Positions 17,531-27,500 of a stretch of DNA of 64,000 nt are shown here, piece after piece. Position numbers and translations under genes: made by a program. Each line of letters begins with the position of its first letter. Position 1 is the stretch's first letter. Source of the stretch: JTS-RE37 sp041744575 (lineage in GTDB: Bacteria; Bacteroidota; Bacteroidia; Flavobacteriales; Flavobacteriaceae); the NCBI GenBank assembly GCA_041744575.1, contig JBGTKP010000053.1, positions 10,815 to 74,814 of the forward strand, written 5' to 3'. Below the pieces are notes generated by a model. That model was not told where the DNA came from and did not search any database. It saw only the letters and a program-made list of their open reading frames with translations.

Positions 17531-19201
17531 ATGTGTGGAATTGTATGCGCGTTTGATGTGAAAGAGTCTACGGAACTCCTGCGGCCTCAGTTGCTTGAGA
17601 TGTCAAAAAAAGTAAGGCACCGGGGGCCTGACTGGAGTGGTATTTACGCCGACTCCAGGGCAATTTTAGCTCATGAAAGGCTTGCCATCGTAGATCCCGC
17701 TTCTGGAAAGCAACCGCTTTTCAGCGAAGACGGATCGCTGGTACTGGCGGCCAATGGCGAAATCTATAACCACAGGGAGCTGCGCAGGCAGTTTGAGGGC
17801 AAGTACAACTTTCGTACACAATCTGACTGTGAGGTAATCCTGGCCCTGTACAAAGCCAAAGGCACTGACTTTCTGGATGAGCTGAACGGCATTTTCGGAT
17901 TTGCCATTTACGATTCGGCTACCGGAGACTATTTTGTAGCGAGGGATCACATGGGTATCATCCCGCTTTATATTGGCTGGGACAGGAAAGGTACTTTTTA
18001 TGTCGCATCAGAATTAAAGGCACTCGAAGGCACTTGTACGCGGATAGAACTTTTCCCCCCAGGCCACTACCTGCACAGCCGGCATGGTGAATTTATACAA
18101 TGGTATTCCAGGGATTGGATGGAATACGAGGCGGTTTGTGAGAATAAAACGGTGATTGCAGACATCCGTACGGCTCTTGATGCAGCAGTGCACAGACAGC
18201 TGATGTCCGATGTTCCGTATGGGGTTCTTTTGTCGGGGGGCCTTGATTCTTCTATAACTTCGGCCATCGCCAAGAAGTATTCACAGAAGCGTATCGAGAC
18301 AGATGATACCAAGGAGGCCTGGTGGCCCCAATTGCATTCTTTTTCAGTGGGCCTCGAAGGTTCTCCGGATCTGGCAGCAGCCCAAAAGGTATCGGAACAT
18401 ATCGGCACCGTGCATCACGAAATAAAATTTACGATTCAGGAAGGCCTGGATGCCATCAGGGATGTCATCTACAACCTCGAAACCTATGATATTACCACCA
18501 TAAGAGCCTCAACTCCTATGTATCTGATGGCCAGGGTCATCAAATCAATGGGTATTAAAATGGTATTGTCCGGAGAAGGAGCCGATGAATTGTTCGGGGG
18601 ATACCTCTACTTCCACAAAGCCCCCAATCCCCGCGAATTCCATGAGGAGACGGTCAGGAAACTGAGCAAACTGCACATGTATGACTGCCTTCGGGCCAAC
18701 AAGTCGCTGGCTGCATGGGGCATTGAAGGCCGGGTGCCATTTTTGGATAAAGAGTTTATGGATGTTGCGATGCGGATCAACCCACAAGATAAAATGATCA
18801 ACGGAGAACGCATGGAAAAATGGGTGTTACGCAAGGCATTTGAAGATATGTTACCTGCCAGCGTTGCCTGGCGTCAAAAGGAGCAATTTTCAGATGGGGT
18901 CGGATACAGCTGGATTGATACCCTTAAAGTCATGGTAAATGATGAGGTAAGCAACGACCAGTTGGCGAATGCCAAATTCAGATTTCCCATACAAACTCCA
19001 TCGACCAAAGAAGAATACTATTACCGGGCTATTTTTGAAGGACATTTTCCTTCTGATGCGGCAGCCCGCTGTGTTCCTCAGGAACCTTCCGTGGCCTGCA
19101 GTACGAAGATTGCCCTGGAGTGGGATGAAGCTTTTAAAAATATGAATGACCCGTCCGGCAGGGCCGTGGCAAAGGTCCATGATGCGGCCTATATTAAATG
19201 A
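17531..19201 (+). CDS. asnB: Asparagine synthetase B (glutamine-hydrolysing)
   Basis: The 556-residue cytosolic enzyme starts MCGIV, which gives the N-terminal catalytic Cys after Met removal, and has an N-terminal class II glutaminase domain (ALAHERLAIVDPASGKQPL, NGEIYNH). The synthetase domain carries the PP-loop SGGLDSSIT near residue 234 and GEGADELFGGY near 350. It makes asparagine from aspartate, ATP and glutamine. Length fits the E. coli AsnB type. It stands alone, upstream of gyrB, with an AT-rich leader. Confidence 0.96.
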   Translation: MCGIVCAFDVKESTELLRPQLLEMSKKVRHRGPDWSGIYADSRAILAHERLAIVDPASGKQPLFSEDGSLVLAANGEIYNHRELRRQFEGKYNFRTQSDCEVILALYKAKGTDFLDELNGIFGFAIYDSATGDYFVARDHMGIIPLYIGWDRKGTFYVASELKALEGTCTRIELFPPGHYLHSRHGEFIQWYSRDWMEYEAVCENKTVIADIRTALDAAVHRQLMSDVPYGVLLSGGLDSSITSAIAKKYSQKRIETDDTKEAWWPQLHSFSVGLEGSPDLAAAQKVSEHIGTVHHEIKFTIQEGLDAIRDVIYNLETYDITTIRASTPMYLMARVIKSMGIKMVLSGEGADELFGGYLYFHKAPNPREFHEETVRKLSKLHMYDCLRANKSLAAWGIEGRVPFLDKEFMDVAMRINPQDKMINGERMEKWVLRKAFEDMLPASVAWRQKEQFSDGVGYSWIDTLKVMVNDEVSNDQLANAKFRFPIQTPSTKEEYYYRAIFEGHFPSDAAARCVPQEPSVACSTKIALEWDEAFKNMNDPSGRAVAKVHDAAYIK

Positions 19202-19489
19202 TCTTACAGCGACTTCGGGGATCACTGATTTTTTGCCGGCCACTCCGAGTTAGCGGACATAAATACAGGGCGTTCAGCACGGGCGGTGCGGTGCGGTGAT
19301 ACCAGCATGGTTCCGGGCCTGATCGGGGGGTTGTTCTCATGGGAAAAAGAGATGCCCAAACCATATGGTCCGAGGACAGAAAATGGCGCCGATTCAAAAC
19401 ACGCCACGCGGCGGGAATTTTCCACAATTTTTGTTGATAACTTCGCAGCTTGCAAAAGCGGAAAAACCCTTATTTCACAGGGTATTCCT
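19202..19489. other. Intergenic region before gyrB with DnaA-box-like sites
   Basis: No gene is seen here. At 19418-19426 TTTTCCACA matches the relaxed DnaA-box consensus TTWTNCACA exactly. At 19432-19440 TGTTGATAA is the reverse complement of TTATCAACA, one mismatch from it, and TATTTCACA at 19471-19479 is another one-mismatch copy. Three such 9-mers lie in 62 bases directly before the gyrB promoter. They could be sites for DnaA regulation of gyrB or part of an origin-like region; chance is possible because each site is short. Confidence 0.4.
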
Positions 19490-19497
19490 TATATTTG
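19490..19497 (+). promoter_or_regulatory. gyrB promoter, -7 box
   Basis: TATATTTG fits the Bacteroidetes sigma-ABfr -7 box TAnnTTTG exactly. A good -33 TTG is not present at the usual distance. Transcription would begin near 19504, 33 bases before the gyrB ATG, and so downstream of the alternative longer start at 19450. Confidence 0.5.
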
Positions 19498-19536
19498 CAG
19501 GATTGTAAAATTTACAGTTGTAAAGACCTGTTTTTT

Positions 19537-21477
19537 ATGAGTGAGGAAGCAAAAAAAGACAATTATTCCGCCGATAGTATTCAGGCGCTGGAAGGCATTG
19601 AACATGTGCGCATGCGCCCTTCTATGTATATTGGAGATATCGGTGTCCGGGGGTTGCACCATCTGGTCTATGAAGTAGTGGACAACTCTATCGATGAGGC
19701 GATGGGAGGACATTGTGATACGATTAGTGTGACCATTAATGAGGATAACTCTGTAACTACCAAAGACAATGGCCGCGGGATTCCAGTGGATCTTCATAAA
19801 AAGGAAGGGGTCTCCGCCCTAGAAGTGGTGATGACAAAAATTGGCGCGGGTGGGAAATTTGACAAGGATTCCTACAAAGTATCGGGAGGGCTCCACGGGG
19901 TCGGTGTATCCGTAGTCAATGCCCTTTCAGATCAGCTGAAAGCCACTATTTACAGGCACGGTAAAATCTGGGAACAGGAGTACCAGAGAGGAAAGGCTTC
20001 CTATCCGGTAAAGAGTGTAGGGGACACAGAGGAACGGGGCACTGTGGTTACCTTTCATCCGGATACTTCCATATTTACACAAACTATCGAATACAGTTAC
20101 GAGACCCTTTCTAATCGGATGCGGGAACTTTCTTTTTTGAATAAAGGAGTGACCATCAGCATTACTGACAGACGGGAAAAAGATGAAAACGGCGAATTTA
20201 TTTCGGACGTGTTTTATTCTGATCAGGGCCTTAGTGAATTTGTTAAATTTTTGGATGGCAACAGGGAATCCCTGATCAGGAATGTGATCGCCATGGAAGG
20301 GGAGAAAAATGAAATTCCAGTAGAGGTGGCCATGATTTACAATACGAGCTATACTGAGAACCTCCATTCCTATGTCAATAATATCAATACCCATGAAGGA
20401 GGTACACACCTGTCAGGTTTCCGACGGGGTCTGACAACCACCCTGAAAAAGTATGCTGATTCTTCTGGGATGCTCGATAAATTAAAGTTTGAGGTGCAGG
20501 GGGATGATTTCAGGGAAGGCCTTACGGCTATTATTTCGGTCAAAGTAGCGGAACCGCAGTTTGAGGGGCAAACCAAAACCAAGCTCGGGAACCGGGAAGT
20601 TTCCGCAGCGGTTTCCCAGGCAGTTTCGGAGATGCTTACCAATTACCTTGAGGAGCATCCGGATGATGCAAAAATTATTGTACAAAAAGTGATCCTGGCT
20701 GCCCAGGCGCGTCATGCCGCTACCAAGGCCAGGGAGATGGTCCAGCGAAAGTCGGTTATGAGTATTGGCGGACTGCCTGGAAAATTGGCGGATTGCTCAG
20801 AACAGGATCCGGTTAAGTGTGAACTCTTCCTGGTGGAAGGGGATTCCGCCGGGGGGACAGCAAAAATGGGTAGGGAACGTAGTTTCCAGGCTATTTTACC
20901 GTTAAGGGGAAAAATCCTCAATGTGGAAAAGGCCATGCAGCATAAGGTTTTTGAGAACGAAGAGATCAAGAATATTTATACGGCTTTGGGGGTGACTATC
21001 GGGACGGAGGAAGACAGCAAAGCGCTCAATCTCGAGAAGCTGCGCTATTATAAGGTAGTGATCATGTGTGACGCGGATGTGGACGGAAGTCATATCGAAA
21101 CCCTTATTCTTACCTTTTTCTTCAGGTATATGCGCGAATTGATCGAGGGAGGGCATGTCTATATTGCGACACCGCCCCTGTACCTCGTTAAAAAAGGCAC
21201 CAAAAAAAGATATGCCTGGTCCGATAAGGAAAGGGATGAAATTGCGGAGAGCTATAGTGGGGGAGTAAGCATCCAGCGTTACAAAGGTTTGGGTGAAATG
21301 AACGCGGATCAGCTGGCCGATACCACGATGAAACCCGAGAGCAGAACCCTCCGGCAAATCACTATCGATAATGCGACGGAAGCAGACAGGGTCTTTTCCA
21401 TGCTGATGGGCGATGAAGTGCCTCCCAGAAGGGAATTCATCGAAAAGAATGCCGTATATGCCAACATTGATGCATAA
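19537..21477 (+). CDS. gyrB: DNA gyrase subunit B
   Basis: From the ATG at 19537 the protein has 646 residues, close to the short GyrB form without the E. coli insertion. It shows the GHKL ATPase motifs (DNSIDEAMGGHCD, DNGRGIPVD, GGLHGVGVSVVNALS), the Toprim motifs (LVEGDSAGGTAK and MCDADVDGSHI) and the C-terminal QRYKGLGEMN. With GyrA it introduces negative supercoils. ParE is a close relative, but length and motifs favour GyrB. The frame is open 29 codons further upstream, but that part contains the likely promoter. A strong intrinsic terminator lies 20 bases after the stop. Confidence 0.95.
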   Translation: MSEEAKKDNYSADSIQALEGIEHVRMRPSMYIGDIGVRGLHHLVYEVVDNSIDEAMGGHCDTISVTINEDNSVTTKDNGRGIPVDLHKKEGVSALEVVMTKIGAGGKFDKDSYKVSGGLHGVGVSVVNALSDQLKATIYRHGKIWEQEYQRGKASYPVKSVGDTEERGTVVTFHPDTSIFTQTIEYSYETLSNRMRELSFLNKGVTISITDRREKDENGEFISDVFYSDQGLSEFVKFLDGNRESLIRNVIAMEGEKNEIPVEVAMIYNTSYTENLHSYVNNINTHEGGTHLSGFRRGLTTTLKKYADSSGMLDKLKFEVQGDDFREGLTAIISVKVAEPQFEGQTKTKLGNREVSAAVSQAVSEMLTNYLEEHPDDAKIIVQKVILAAQARHAATKAREMVQRKSVMSIGGLPGKLADCSEQDPVKCELFLVEGDSAGGTAKMGRERSFQAILPLRGKILNVEKAMQHKVFENEEIKNIYTALGVTIGTEEDSKALNLEKLRYYKVVIMCDADVDGSHIETLILTFFFRYMRELIEGGHVYIATPPLYLVKKGTKKRYAWSDKERDEIAESYSGGVSIQRYKGLGEMNADQLADTTMKPESRTLRQITIDNATEADRVFSMLMGDEVPPRREFIEKNAVYANIDA

Positions 21478-21495
21478 GAAACCGGACTTTCACAA

Positions 21496-21526
21496 CAAAA
21501 ACTCGCCACTCAATGGCGGGTTTTTT
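21496..21526 (+). terminator. Intrinsic terminator of gyrB
   Basis: The stem ACTCGCCA (21501-21508) pairs with TGGCGGGT (21514-21521, one G-U pair) around the loop CTCAA, flanked by A-rich and T-rich tracts (TTTTTT at 21521-21526). It lies between the gyrB stop and the next gene. Confidence 0.9.
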
Positions 21527-21548
21527 AGTTTTAGACAAAACTCCTGAA

Positions 21549-22550
21549 ATGAAGAACCTTGTCCTCCCCGCTTTTTTCTGCTGCTATCTGATGAGTGCGC
21601 AGTCCAATGTAAATGAGTTGCTTGCTGCCGGACTCGCAGATGCACAGCGATTTACCACCGGGTATCTCGCGCCGGTTTCGGAAGGGATACTCTATAGCAT
21701 TTCCGGCAGCTGGTATAACACCGCCGATGCAAAACCCCCGGGTGGGTTTGAAATTTCTATCATCGCCAATACGTCCCTTTTTAAAAATAAAGGTGATAAA
21801 AAATCATTCCAGCTCAATACAGCGGATTATGAAAATCTTCAATTTGTCGATGGCAGTACTTCCAGGGCAGTATCGACAGGTCTGGGTGACCTCGAAGGTA
21901 TCCGTGTATTTGTGGAAGATGATAACGGGATATTGAGGGAAGAATTTGAACTGCCAACAGGATTGGCCTCAGAAGACATCAACTTTCTTCCCTCGGCCTT
22001 CCTTCAGGGGAGTATCAGCCTGCTAAAGGGGACGGAACTAAAGGCCCGCTTCCTTCCCAGAATTAAAACGGATGATGTAGCCATTGGGATGTATGGTTTC
22101 GGCATACAACATGAACTCACAGAACATCTTCCGGCTGATAAAATACTACCGGTCGCCATCTCAGTACTCATCGGTTATACGCATCTTGACGGTTCCTATG
22201 ATTTTACGGACACCTCTATAATCGCAGGTGAAGATCAGCGGCTTGAAACCAAAACAAATAGCTGGATCTTTCAGGCCATGGTATCTAGCAGACTGCCGGT
22301 GATCAATTTTTACGGAGGTATCGGCTACCTTACCGGTGCTTCGGAAACTGACATCCTTGGCACCTACCGCGTGCAATCGGGTCCCTTCCAACAAACCTAT
22401 ACAGACCCTTTTTCAGTTTCCGATAATTCAAGTGGGGTACTGGCCAATCTTGGCGTGAAACTGACACTGGGTTTTTTCAGGATCCATGCAGACTACGGCC
22501 TAGGTAACTTCAATACCCTTTCGGCAGGACTGAATTTTGGATTCAGGTAG
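21549..22550 (+). CDS. Exported outer-membrane-type protein, DUF6588-like
   Basis: From the ATG at 21549 the protein has 333 residues with a signal peptide (MKNLVLPAFFCCYLMSAQ). The mature part alternates polar and aromatic residues with GLGDLEGIR, FLPRIKTDDVAIGMYGFGIQ and ends LSAGLNFGFR, a pattern of an outer-membrane barrel. The whole resembles proteins annotated DUF6588 in Flavobacteriia, an attribution from memory. An ORF start at 21513 is rejected because it lies inside the gyrB terminator. Function is unknown; the short gap after the terminator leaves little room for a promoter, so it may depend partly on readthrough from gyrB. Confidence 0.75.
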   Translation: MKNLVLPAFFCCYLMSAQSNVNELLAAGLADAQRFTTGYLAPVSEGILYSISGSWYNTADAKPPGGFEISIIANTSLFKNKGDKKSFQLNTADYENLQFVDGSTSRAVSTGLGDLEGIRVFVEDDNGILREEFELPTGLASEDINFLPSAFLQGSISLLKGTELKARFLPRIKTDDVAIGMYGFGIQHELTEHLPADKILPVAISVLIGYTHLDGSYDFTDTSIIAGEDQRLETKTNSWIFQAMVSSRLPVINFYGGIGYLTGASETDILGTYRVQSGPFQQTYTDPFSVSDNSSGVLANLGVKLTLGFFRIHADYGLGNFNTLSAGLNFGFR

Positions 22551-22581
22551 CTGGTTGATTTTTCACGCTCGGCCTTCGAGC

Positions 22582-22613
22582 AGGTGCTTGTATCTATTGG
22601 TGGAGCACCTTTT
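22582..22613 (+). terminator. Possible terminator after the DUF6588-like gene
   Basis: AGGTGCT (22582-22588) and AGCACCT (22604-22610) form a 7-bp stem with a 15-base loop, followed by TTT. The loop is long and the U-tract short, so this is a weak call. Confidence 0.4.
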
Positions 22614-22695
22614 CACAATCCCTCAGTCTCGCTAAAAACCGGTACAGGTATATTTAGGCCGGGGTAGTGTTCCAATTTCGCGCTGGACCTTTACA

Positions 22696-22726
22696 TAAAA
22701 AAACAGCCCCTGATTACAAGGGCTGC
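22696..22726 (-). terminator. Intrinsic terminator of the minus-strand lipoprotein gene
   Basis: CAGCCC (22704-22709) pairs with GGGCTG (22720-22725). On the minus strand the stem is followed by seven U residues (AAAAAAA at 22697-22703 on the plus strand). It lies 34 bases after the stop of the gene at 22760-23134. Confidence 0.85.
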
Positions 22727-22759
22727 GTTCATAACTATATGGAAAAATAAACAGGGGTT

Positions 22760-23134
22760 TTATTCGCGGGTCGCCACGATATGTCCATCCAGGTCCTCGA
22801 GGTATTCGGTAGCGTTCGTCAGTTCTTTCATACTCACTTTCCTTGGTGCCATGTCGGTGCCGGGATAGGAAATCATATAATAGTCATTCTGACGTTCCCA
22901 TTTGAAATCTGTTTTAAAGGAAAGTTTTTTGCTATTATATTGGTGGTACCTTCCCAGGTAGGCATCATTAAAAGTCCATTCCTGGCGGATCGTCTGAGAT
23001 TGGTCACCAGCGGACGGCTGAACCTCCACTTTATACCAGATGCCAATGACAGGGTCGTTATTCTCGGGGATTCTTGAACAGTTGCTGGCCGCGACAATAG
23101 CGATGATGGCCAGAAATGAAAAAAGTCTTTTCAT
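22760..23134 (-). CDS. Small lipocalin-like lipoprotein
   Basis: The 124-residue protein has an SPII signal peptide (MKRLFSFLAIIAIVAASNC, lipid Cys at residue 19). The mature domain begins DPVIGIWYKVEVQP, and has QEWTFNDAYLGRYH and YYMISYPGTDMAP, a layout like the small lipocalin-like (G-x-W) lipoproteins common in Bacteroidetes. No specific family can be named. It is a single gene with its own terminator, on the opposite strand to its neighbours. Confidence 0.8.
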   Translation of the reverse strand: MKRLFSFLAIIAIVAASNCSRIPENNDPVIGIWYKVEVQPSAGDQSQTIRQEWTFNDAYLGRYHQYNSKKLSFKTDFKWERQNDYYMISYPGTDMAPRKVSMKELTNATEYLEDLDGHIVATRE

Positions 23135-23417
23135 TTTGCAGGTTATTACAGGATTTGGGTATCTTAATAACGGTTTCCTTACATCGCTATTGCCAAAATT
23201 CGATGTATAACATCAAATGAGGCCAATCTTCGTTGAACGACTTTTTTCTTTAACATTTAATAGGAAAAAACTTTCAAAATAAACAAAAATGGAAGGGGAA
23301 CCCATGGGAGGAATCTGCCCGGGGAATATCGGTACTATTTCAAAAATCCCTATTTTTGGCAGGCATCAATTCCCTTGCGATGCAGAAAATCATACAAACC
23401 ATTATAAAGATAAGTAC

Positions 23418-24344
23418 ATGAAAATTACTGTTGTTGGCGCGGGTGCCGTAGGTGCCAGTTGTGCGGAATATATTGCCATCAAGGATTTCGCTTCAGAAGT
23501 TGTATTGCTGGACATCAAGGAAGGTTACGCCGAAGGCAAGGCCATGGACCTCATGCAAACAGCCTCCCTGAATGGTTTTGATACAAGGATCACAGGCACA
23601 ACAGGAGATTATTCCCGTACTGCGGACAGTCACATAGCGGTGATCACTTCCGGAATTCCAAGAAAGCCGGGTATGACCCGTGAGGAACTGATAGGGATCA
23701 ATGCCGGGATTGTAAAGGAAGTGGCATCCAACCTGGTCGCGCATTCCCCCGAAGTGATCCTTATAGTGGTAAGCAATCCAATGGATACCATGACGTACCT
23801 TGTTCATAAGTCCACAGGGCTCAGGAAAAACAAGATCATTGGCATGGGCGGGGCACTTGACAGCGCACGGTTCAAATACCGGCTGGCAGAAGCCCTCGAA
23901 GCGCCACTTTCAGATGTCGATGGCATGGTGATCGGAGGACACAGCGATACGGGAATGGTACCTCTGACAGCGCATGCCACACGAAACAGCATCAGGGTTT
24001 CCGAATTCCTGTCTTCTGACCGTTTGAACCAGGTAGCGGAGGAAACCAAGGTCGGGGGTGCTACCTTAACAAAATTGCTGGGAACAAGCGCCTGGTATGC
24101 GCCGGGCGCAGCTGTATCCGCCCTTGTTCAGTCGATTGCCTGCGATCAGAAAAAGCTATTTCCATGTTCGGTGATGCTTGACGGGGAATACGGACTCAGT
24201 GATATCTGCATAGGGGTTCCCGTGATCCTTGGCAGAAATGGGATCGAAAAAATTGTAAGCATCGACCTGGATGCATCTGAAAAGGCGCAAATGACCGAAA
24301 GCGCGGACGGTGTGAATCAGGTCAACGCGCTTCTAAAGATCTGA
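23418..24344 (+). CDS. mdh: Malate dehydrogenase
   Basis: From the ATG at 23418 the protein has 308 residues, the usual size of the lactate-dehydrogenase-like MDH. It has the NAD-binding VGAGAVGASCAEYIA, the discriminating Asp of VVLLDIKEG, the active-site loop SGIPRKPGMTREEL with substrate arginines, VSNPMDTMTYL with another arginine-adjacent Asn, and the catalytic His in IGGHSDTGMVPL. It oxidises malate to oxaloacetate with NAD in the TCA cycle. The frame extends upstream to 23289, but those 43 codons are unlike the family and would precede the Rossmann motif. It lies upstream of secDF. Confidence 0.95.
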   Translation: MKITVVGAGAVGASCAEYIAIKDFASEVVLLDIKEGYAEGKAMDLMQTASLNGFDTRITGTTGDYSRTADSHIAVITSGIPRKPGMTREELIGINAGIVKEVASNLVAHSPEVILIVVSNPMDTMTYLVHKSTGLRKNKIIGMGGALDSARFKYRLAEALEAPLSDVDGMVIGGHSDTGMVPLTAHATRNSIRVSEFLSSDRLNQVAEETKVGGATLTKLLGTSAWYAPGAAVSALVQSIACDQKKLFPCSVMLDGEYGLSDICIGVPVILGRNGIEKIVSIDLDASEKAQMTESADGVNQVNALLKI

Positions 24345-24489
24345 CCCTCCTTTCTGGATAGGAGCCCTCGTTTTTCAGGGAGTGAACGATTTTCTGAAAG
24401 CTCACATCTTCGGAGGTTCTCACCTTAAACCCCGGAACCTGGGGCAGGAATGGCTGTCCGCAGGACTGCAGATTAATAGCATAAATTAA

Positions 24490-24520
24490 TTGTCAGTTCC
24501 TGTTGGAAATAATATATTTG
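24490..24520 (+). promoter_or_regulatory. secDF promoter
   Basis: TTG (24490-24492), a 20-base spacer and TATATTTG (24513-24520) match the Bacteroidetes consensus TTG-N19-21-TAnnTTTG. The start of transcription would be near 24527, about 30 bases before the secDF ATG. Confidence 0.75.
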
Positions 24521-24559
24521 CACGCTGTTTGCAAAACCATCACCTAATTCTATTAACTC

Positions 24560-27500
24560 ATGCAGAATAAAGGACTTGTAAAGCTTTTTGCTTTCCTTTT
24601 CGGGATCGTCAGTATCTATCAATTGTCATATACTTTTATCACCAGCAAAATTGAAGATGACGCTGAGGCCTATGCTGCCAGGGAGATCCCATCCTCCGAA
24701 GATAATTATGTGGCACAACGGGAAGGGATTGAAGCACAATATCTGGATTCTATTGCCAAGGATCCCATCCTCGGTTTTACCAGCTATGAGGACGCAAAGA
24801 AGAAAGAGCTGAATAAGGGACTGGATCTTAAAGGAGGGATCAACGTGACGCTGCAGATTTCCGTTAAGGACATCCTAAGAGGTCTGGCCGCAGACAGTAG
24901 AAATCCGGTCTTCAACAAAGCGCTGGCCGATGCGGATGCGGCATCCACCAGTAGTGATGACACTTACCTCAACCTGTTTTTTGATGCTTTTGATCAGATC
25001 AAAGGCGATCAAAAACTTGCCTCTCCTGACATATTTGCAAATAAGACCCTGAGCGATGAGATCAATTTTCAGATGTCAGATGATGAAGTAAAACCGATCA
25101 TCCGCAGAAAAATTGATGAATCTATAGTTTCGGCATTTGAAGTGCTCAGGGAGCGAATTGATGGCTTCGGGGTTACTCAGCCCAATATCCAGCGGGAAGG
25201 TAATTCCGGACGAATTCTTGTCGAACTGCCCGGAGCCCGGGATATTGCCAGGGCGCAGGATCTACTCTCAAGTACCGCGCAGCTGGAATTCTGGGAAACC
25301 TATGAACCCGGCAATCAGAATCTGATCAATTTTTTCATTCAGGCCAACGAAAAACTCAAAACTTTGGTGGCTTCCACCGAAGAAACTCCGGTAAAGGAAG
25401 AATCGGAAATAGATTCCCTGCTGTCTGACGTCTCCAAAGACTCCCTGGATCTCAGCACCGAGAAAAACCCTCTGTTCGATAAACTACAGCTTAGCGGCCA
25501 GGGTTTTGCCATTGGCGTTGCCGCTGTTCAGGATACGGCTGCAATCAATGGTTACCTTAAAATGCCCGAGATACGGCGATTGATGCCGTCCGAAGTGCAG
25601 TTTACTAAATTCCTCTGGGAACGTCCTTCCGCGGATTCCGAAGTGGCTTCTCTCTATGCCCTGAAGTCGAATCGCGAAAATGAACCGCGTATCAGCGGGG
25701 ACGTAGTCAGTGACGCCAGGGATCAGTTCGATCAGTTTAACCGGCCGGCGGTCGGAATGGATATGAATGTCCGCGGGGCAAAGTTATGGGAAAAGCTCAC
25801 CAGTGAGGCCAACCTGAATAATACGGGAATAGCCATCGTCCTGGACAACAAGGTATATACAGCACCCGGGGTATCCCAGGTGGGTGGGATTTCCGGAGGA
25901 AGTTCGGAGATCACAGGCACTTTTACAATCAATGAAACCAAGGATATCGCCAACGTCTTGCGTGCAGGAAAACTCCCGGCATCGGCAGAGATCATCGATT
26001 CATTTGTAGTGGGTCCTTCTCTGGGACAGGAAGCAATTGACAGCGGTTTCTCATCCTTTCTTATCGCCATGATCATCGTTCTGCTATGGATGATCTTCTA
26101 TTACGGGAAAGCTGGGATATTTGCAGATATCGCCCTGATTTTCAACATTGTTTTGATATTCGGGGTCCTGGCAAGTCTCGGGGCGGTTCTGACCCTTCCG
26201 GGGATAGCGGGGATCGTACTGACCATCGGGATGTCCGTGGACGCGAACGTACTCATCTTTGAACGTATTAAGGAGGAAATAGCCAAAGGCAAGGGCAAGG
26301 GTCAGGCTATTGCCGATGGCTTCAGCAATGCATTGTCCTCCATCCTGGACGCCAACATTACCACAGCCCTTACGGCGCTGATCCTCCTGATCTTTGGCAC
26401 AGGCCCTATTAAAGGCTTTGCAACCACACTGATCATTGGTATTCTTACCTCTTTGTTCACTGCCATTTTTGTAACCCGTTTATTGGTTGACTGGTATCTT
26501 AGCGGCAGGACCAGACGTCTCGATTTTACCACCGCGATCACCAAAAACCTTTTCACGAATACCAATTTCAATTTCCTTAGTAAACGTAAGGTAGCCTATA
26601 TTTTCTCAGCAGTTATGTTGGCCATCGGATTGTCTTCCCTGTTCACCCAGGGACTCGACCAGGGAGTTGATTTTGTAGGGGGCAGGAATTATCAGATACG
26701 ATTTATCAACCCTGTAAACCCTTCTGAAATTGCCAGTGATCTCACCACTGCCTTAGGAAGTGCCAGTGCCAAAACCTTTGGAGACGCCAACCAGGTGATG
26801 GTCACTACAAAATATAAAGTAGATGCCCAGGAAGTTGAAGTGGATAACGAAATCCTCGAAAAATTATTTACCACCCTTCAAAAATACCTGCCCGACGGGG
26901 CTACTTATGAAGATTTCATTCCGGGTGGGACCAATGATGATATCGGGGTGATGAAATACCGGAAAGTTGGGCCGACGATCGCTGATGATATCAAGAAGAA
27001 TGCGCTATGGGCCGTGATAGGCTCGCTAGCTGTGGTCTTCCTTTATATCCTGCTCCGTTTCCGGAAATGGCAGTTTTCCCTTGGCGCGGTTGCGGCGGTC
27101 TTTCATGACGTCCTGATCGTTCTTGGAATTTTCTCTCTGACGAGTAAGATAATGCCCTTTTCAATGGAGATTGATCAGGCTTTTATTGCAGCCATCCTCA
27201 CCGTTATCGGTTATTCCCTGAATGATACGGTGGTCGTTTTTGACAGGATCCGGGAGATCTGGAATGAGAAGGGGATGCGCGCCGGAGAAAACCTTAATCT
27301 GGCCCTGAACAGCACGCTGAGCAGAACCCTGAATACCTCTACCACGACCATTGTAGTACTCATCGCCATCTTTATTTTTGGCGGGGAGTCACTCAGGGGC
27401 TTTATGTTTGCGATGATTGTGGGGATCGTGGTTGGAACCTATTCCTCTTTGTTCATAGCAACACCCATTCTTTTCGATACCCTGAAAAAGAACGTAGATC

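Noticed and set aside
23289..23417. N-terminal extension of mdh
   Set aside because: The extra residues precede the NAD-binding motif that should be at the very start of MDH, and the family length fits the later ATG.
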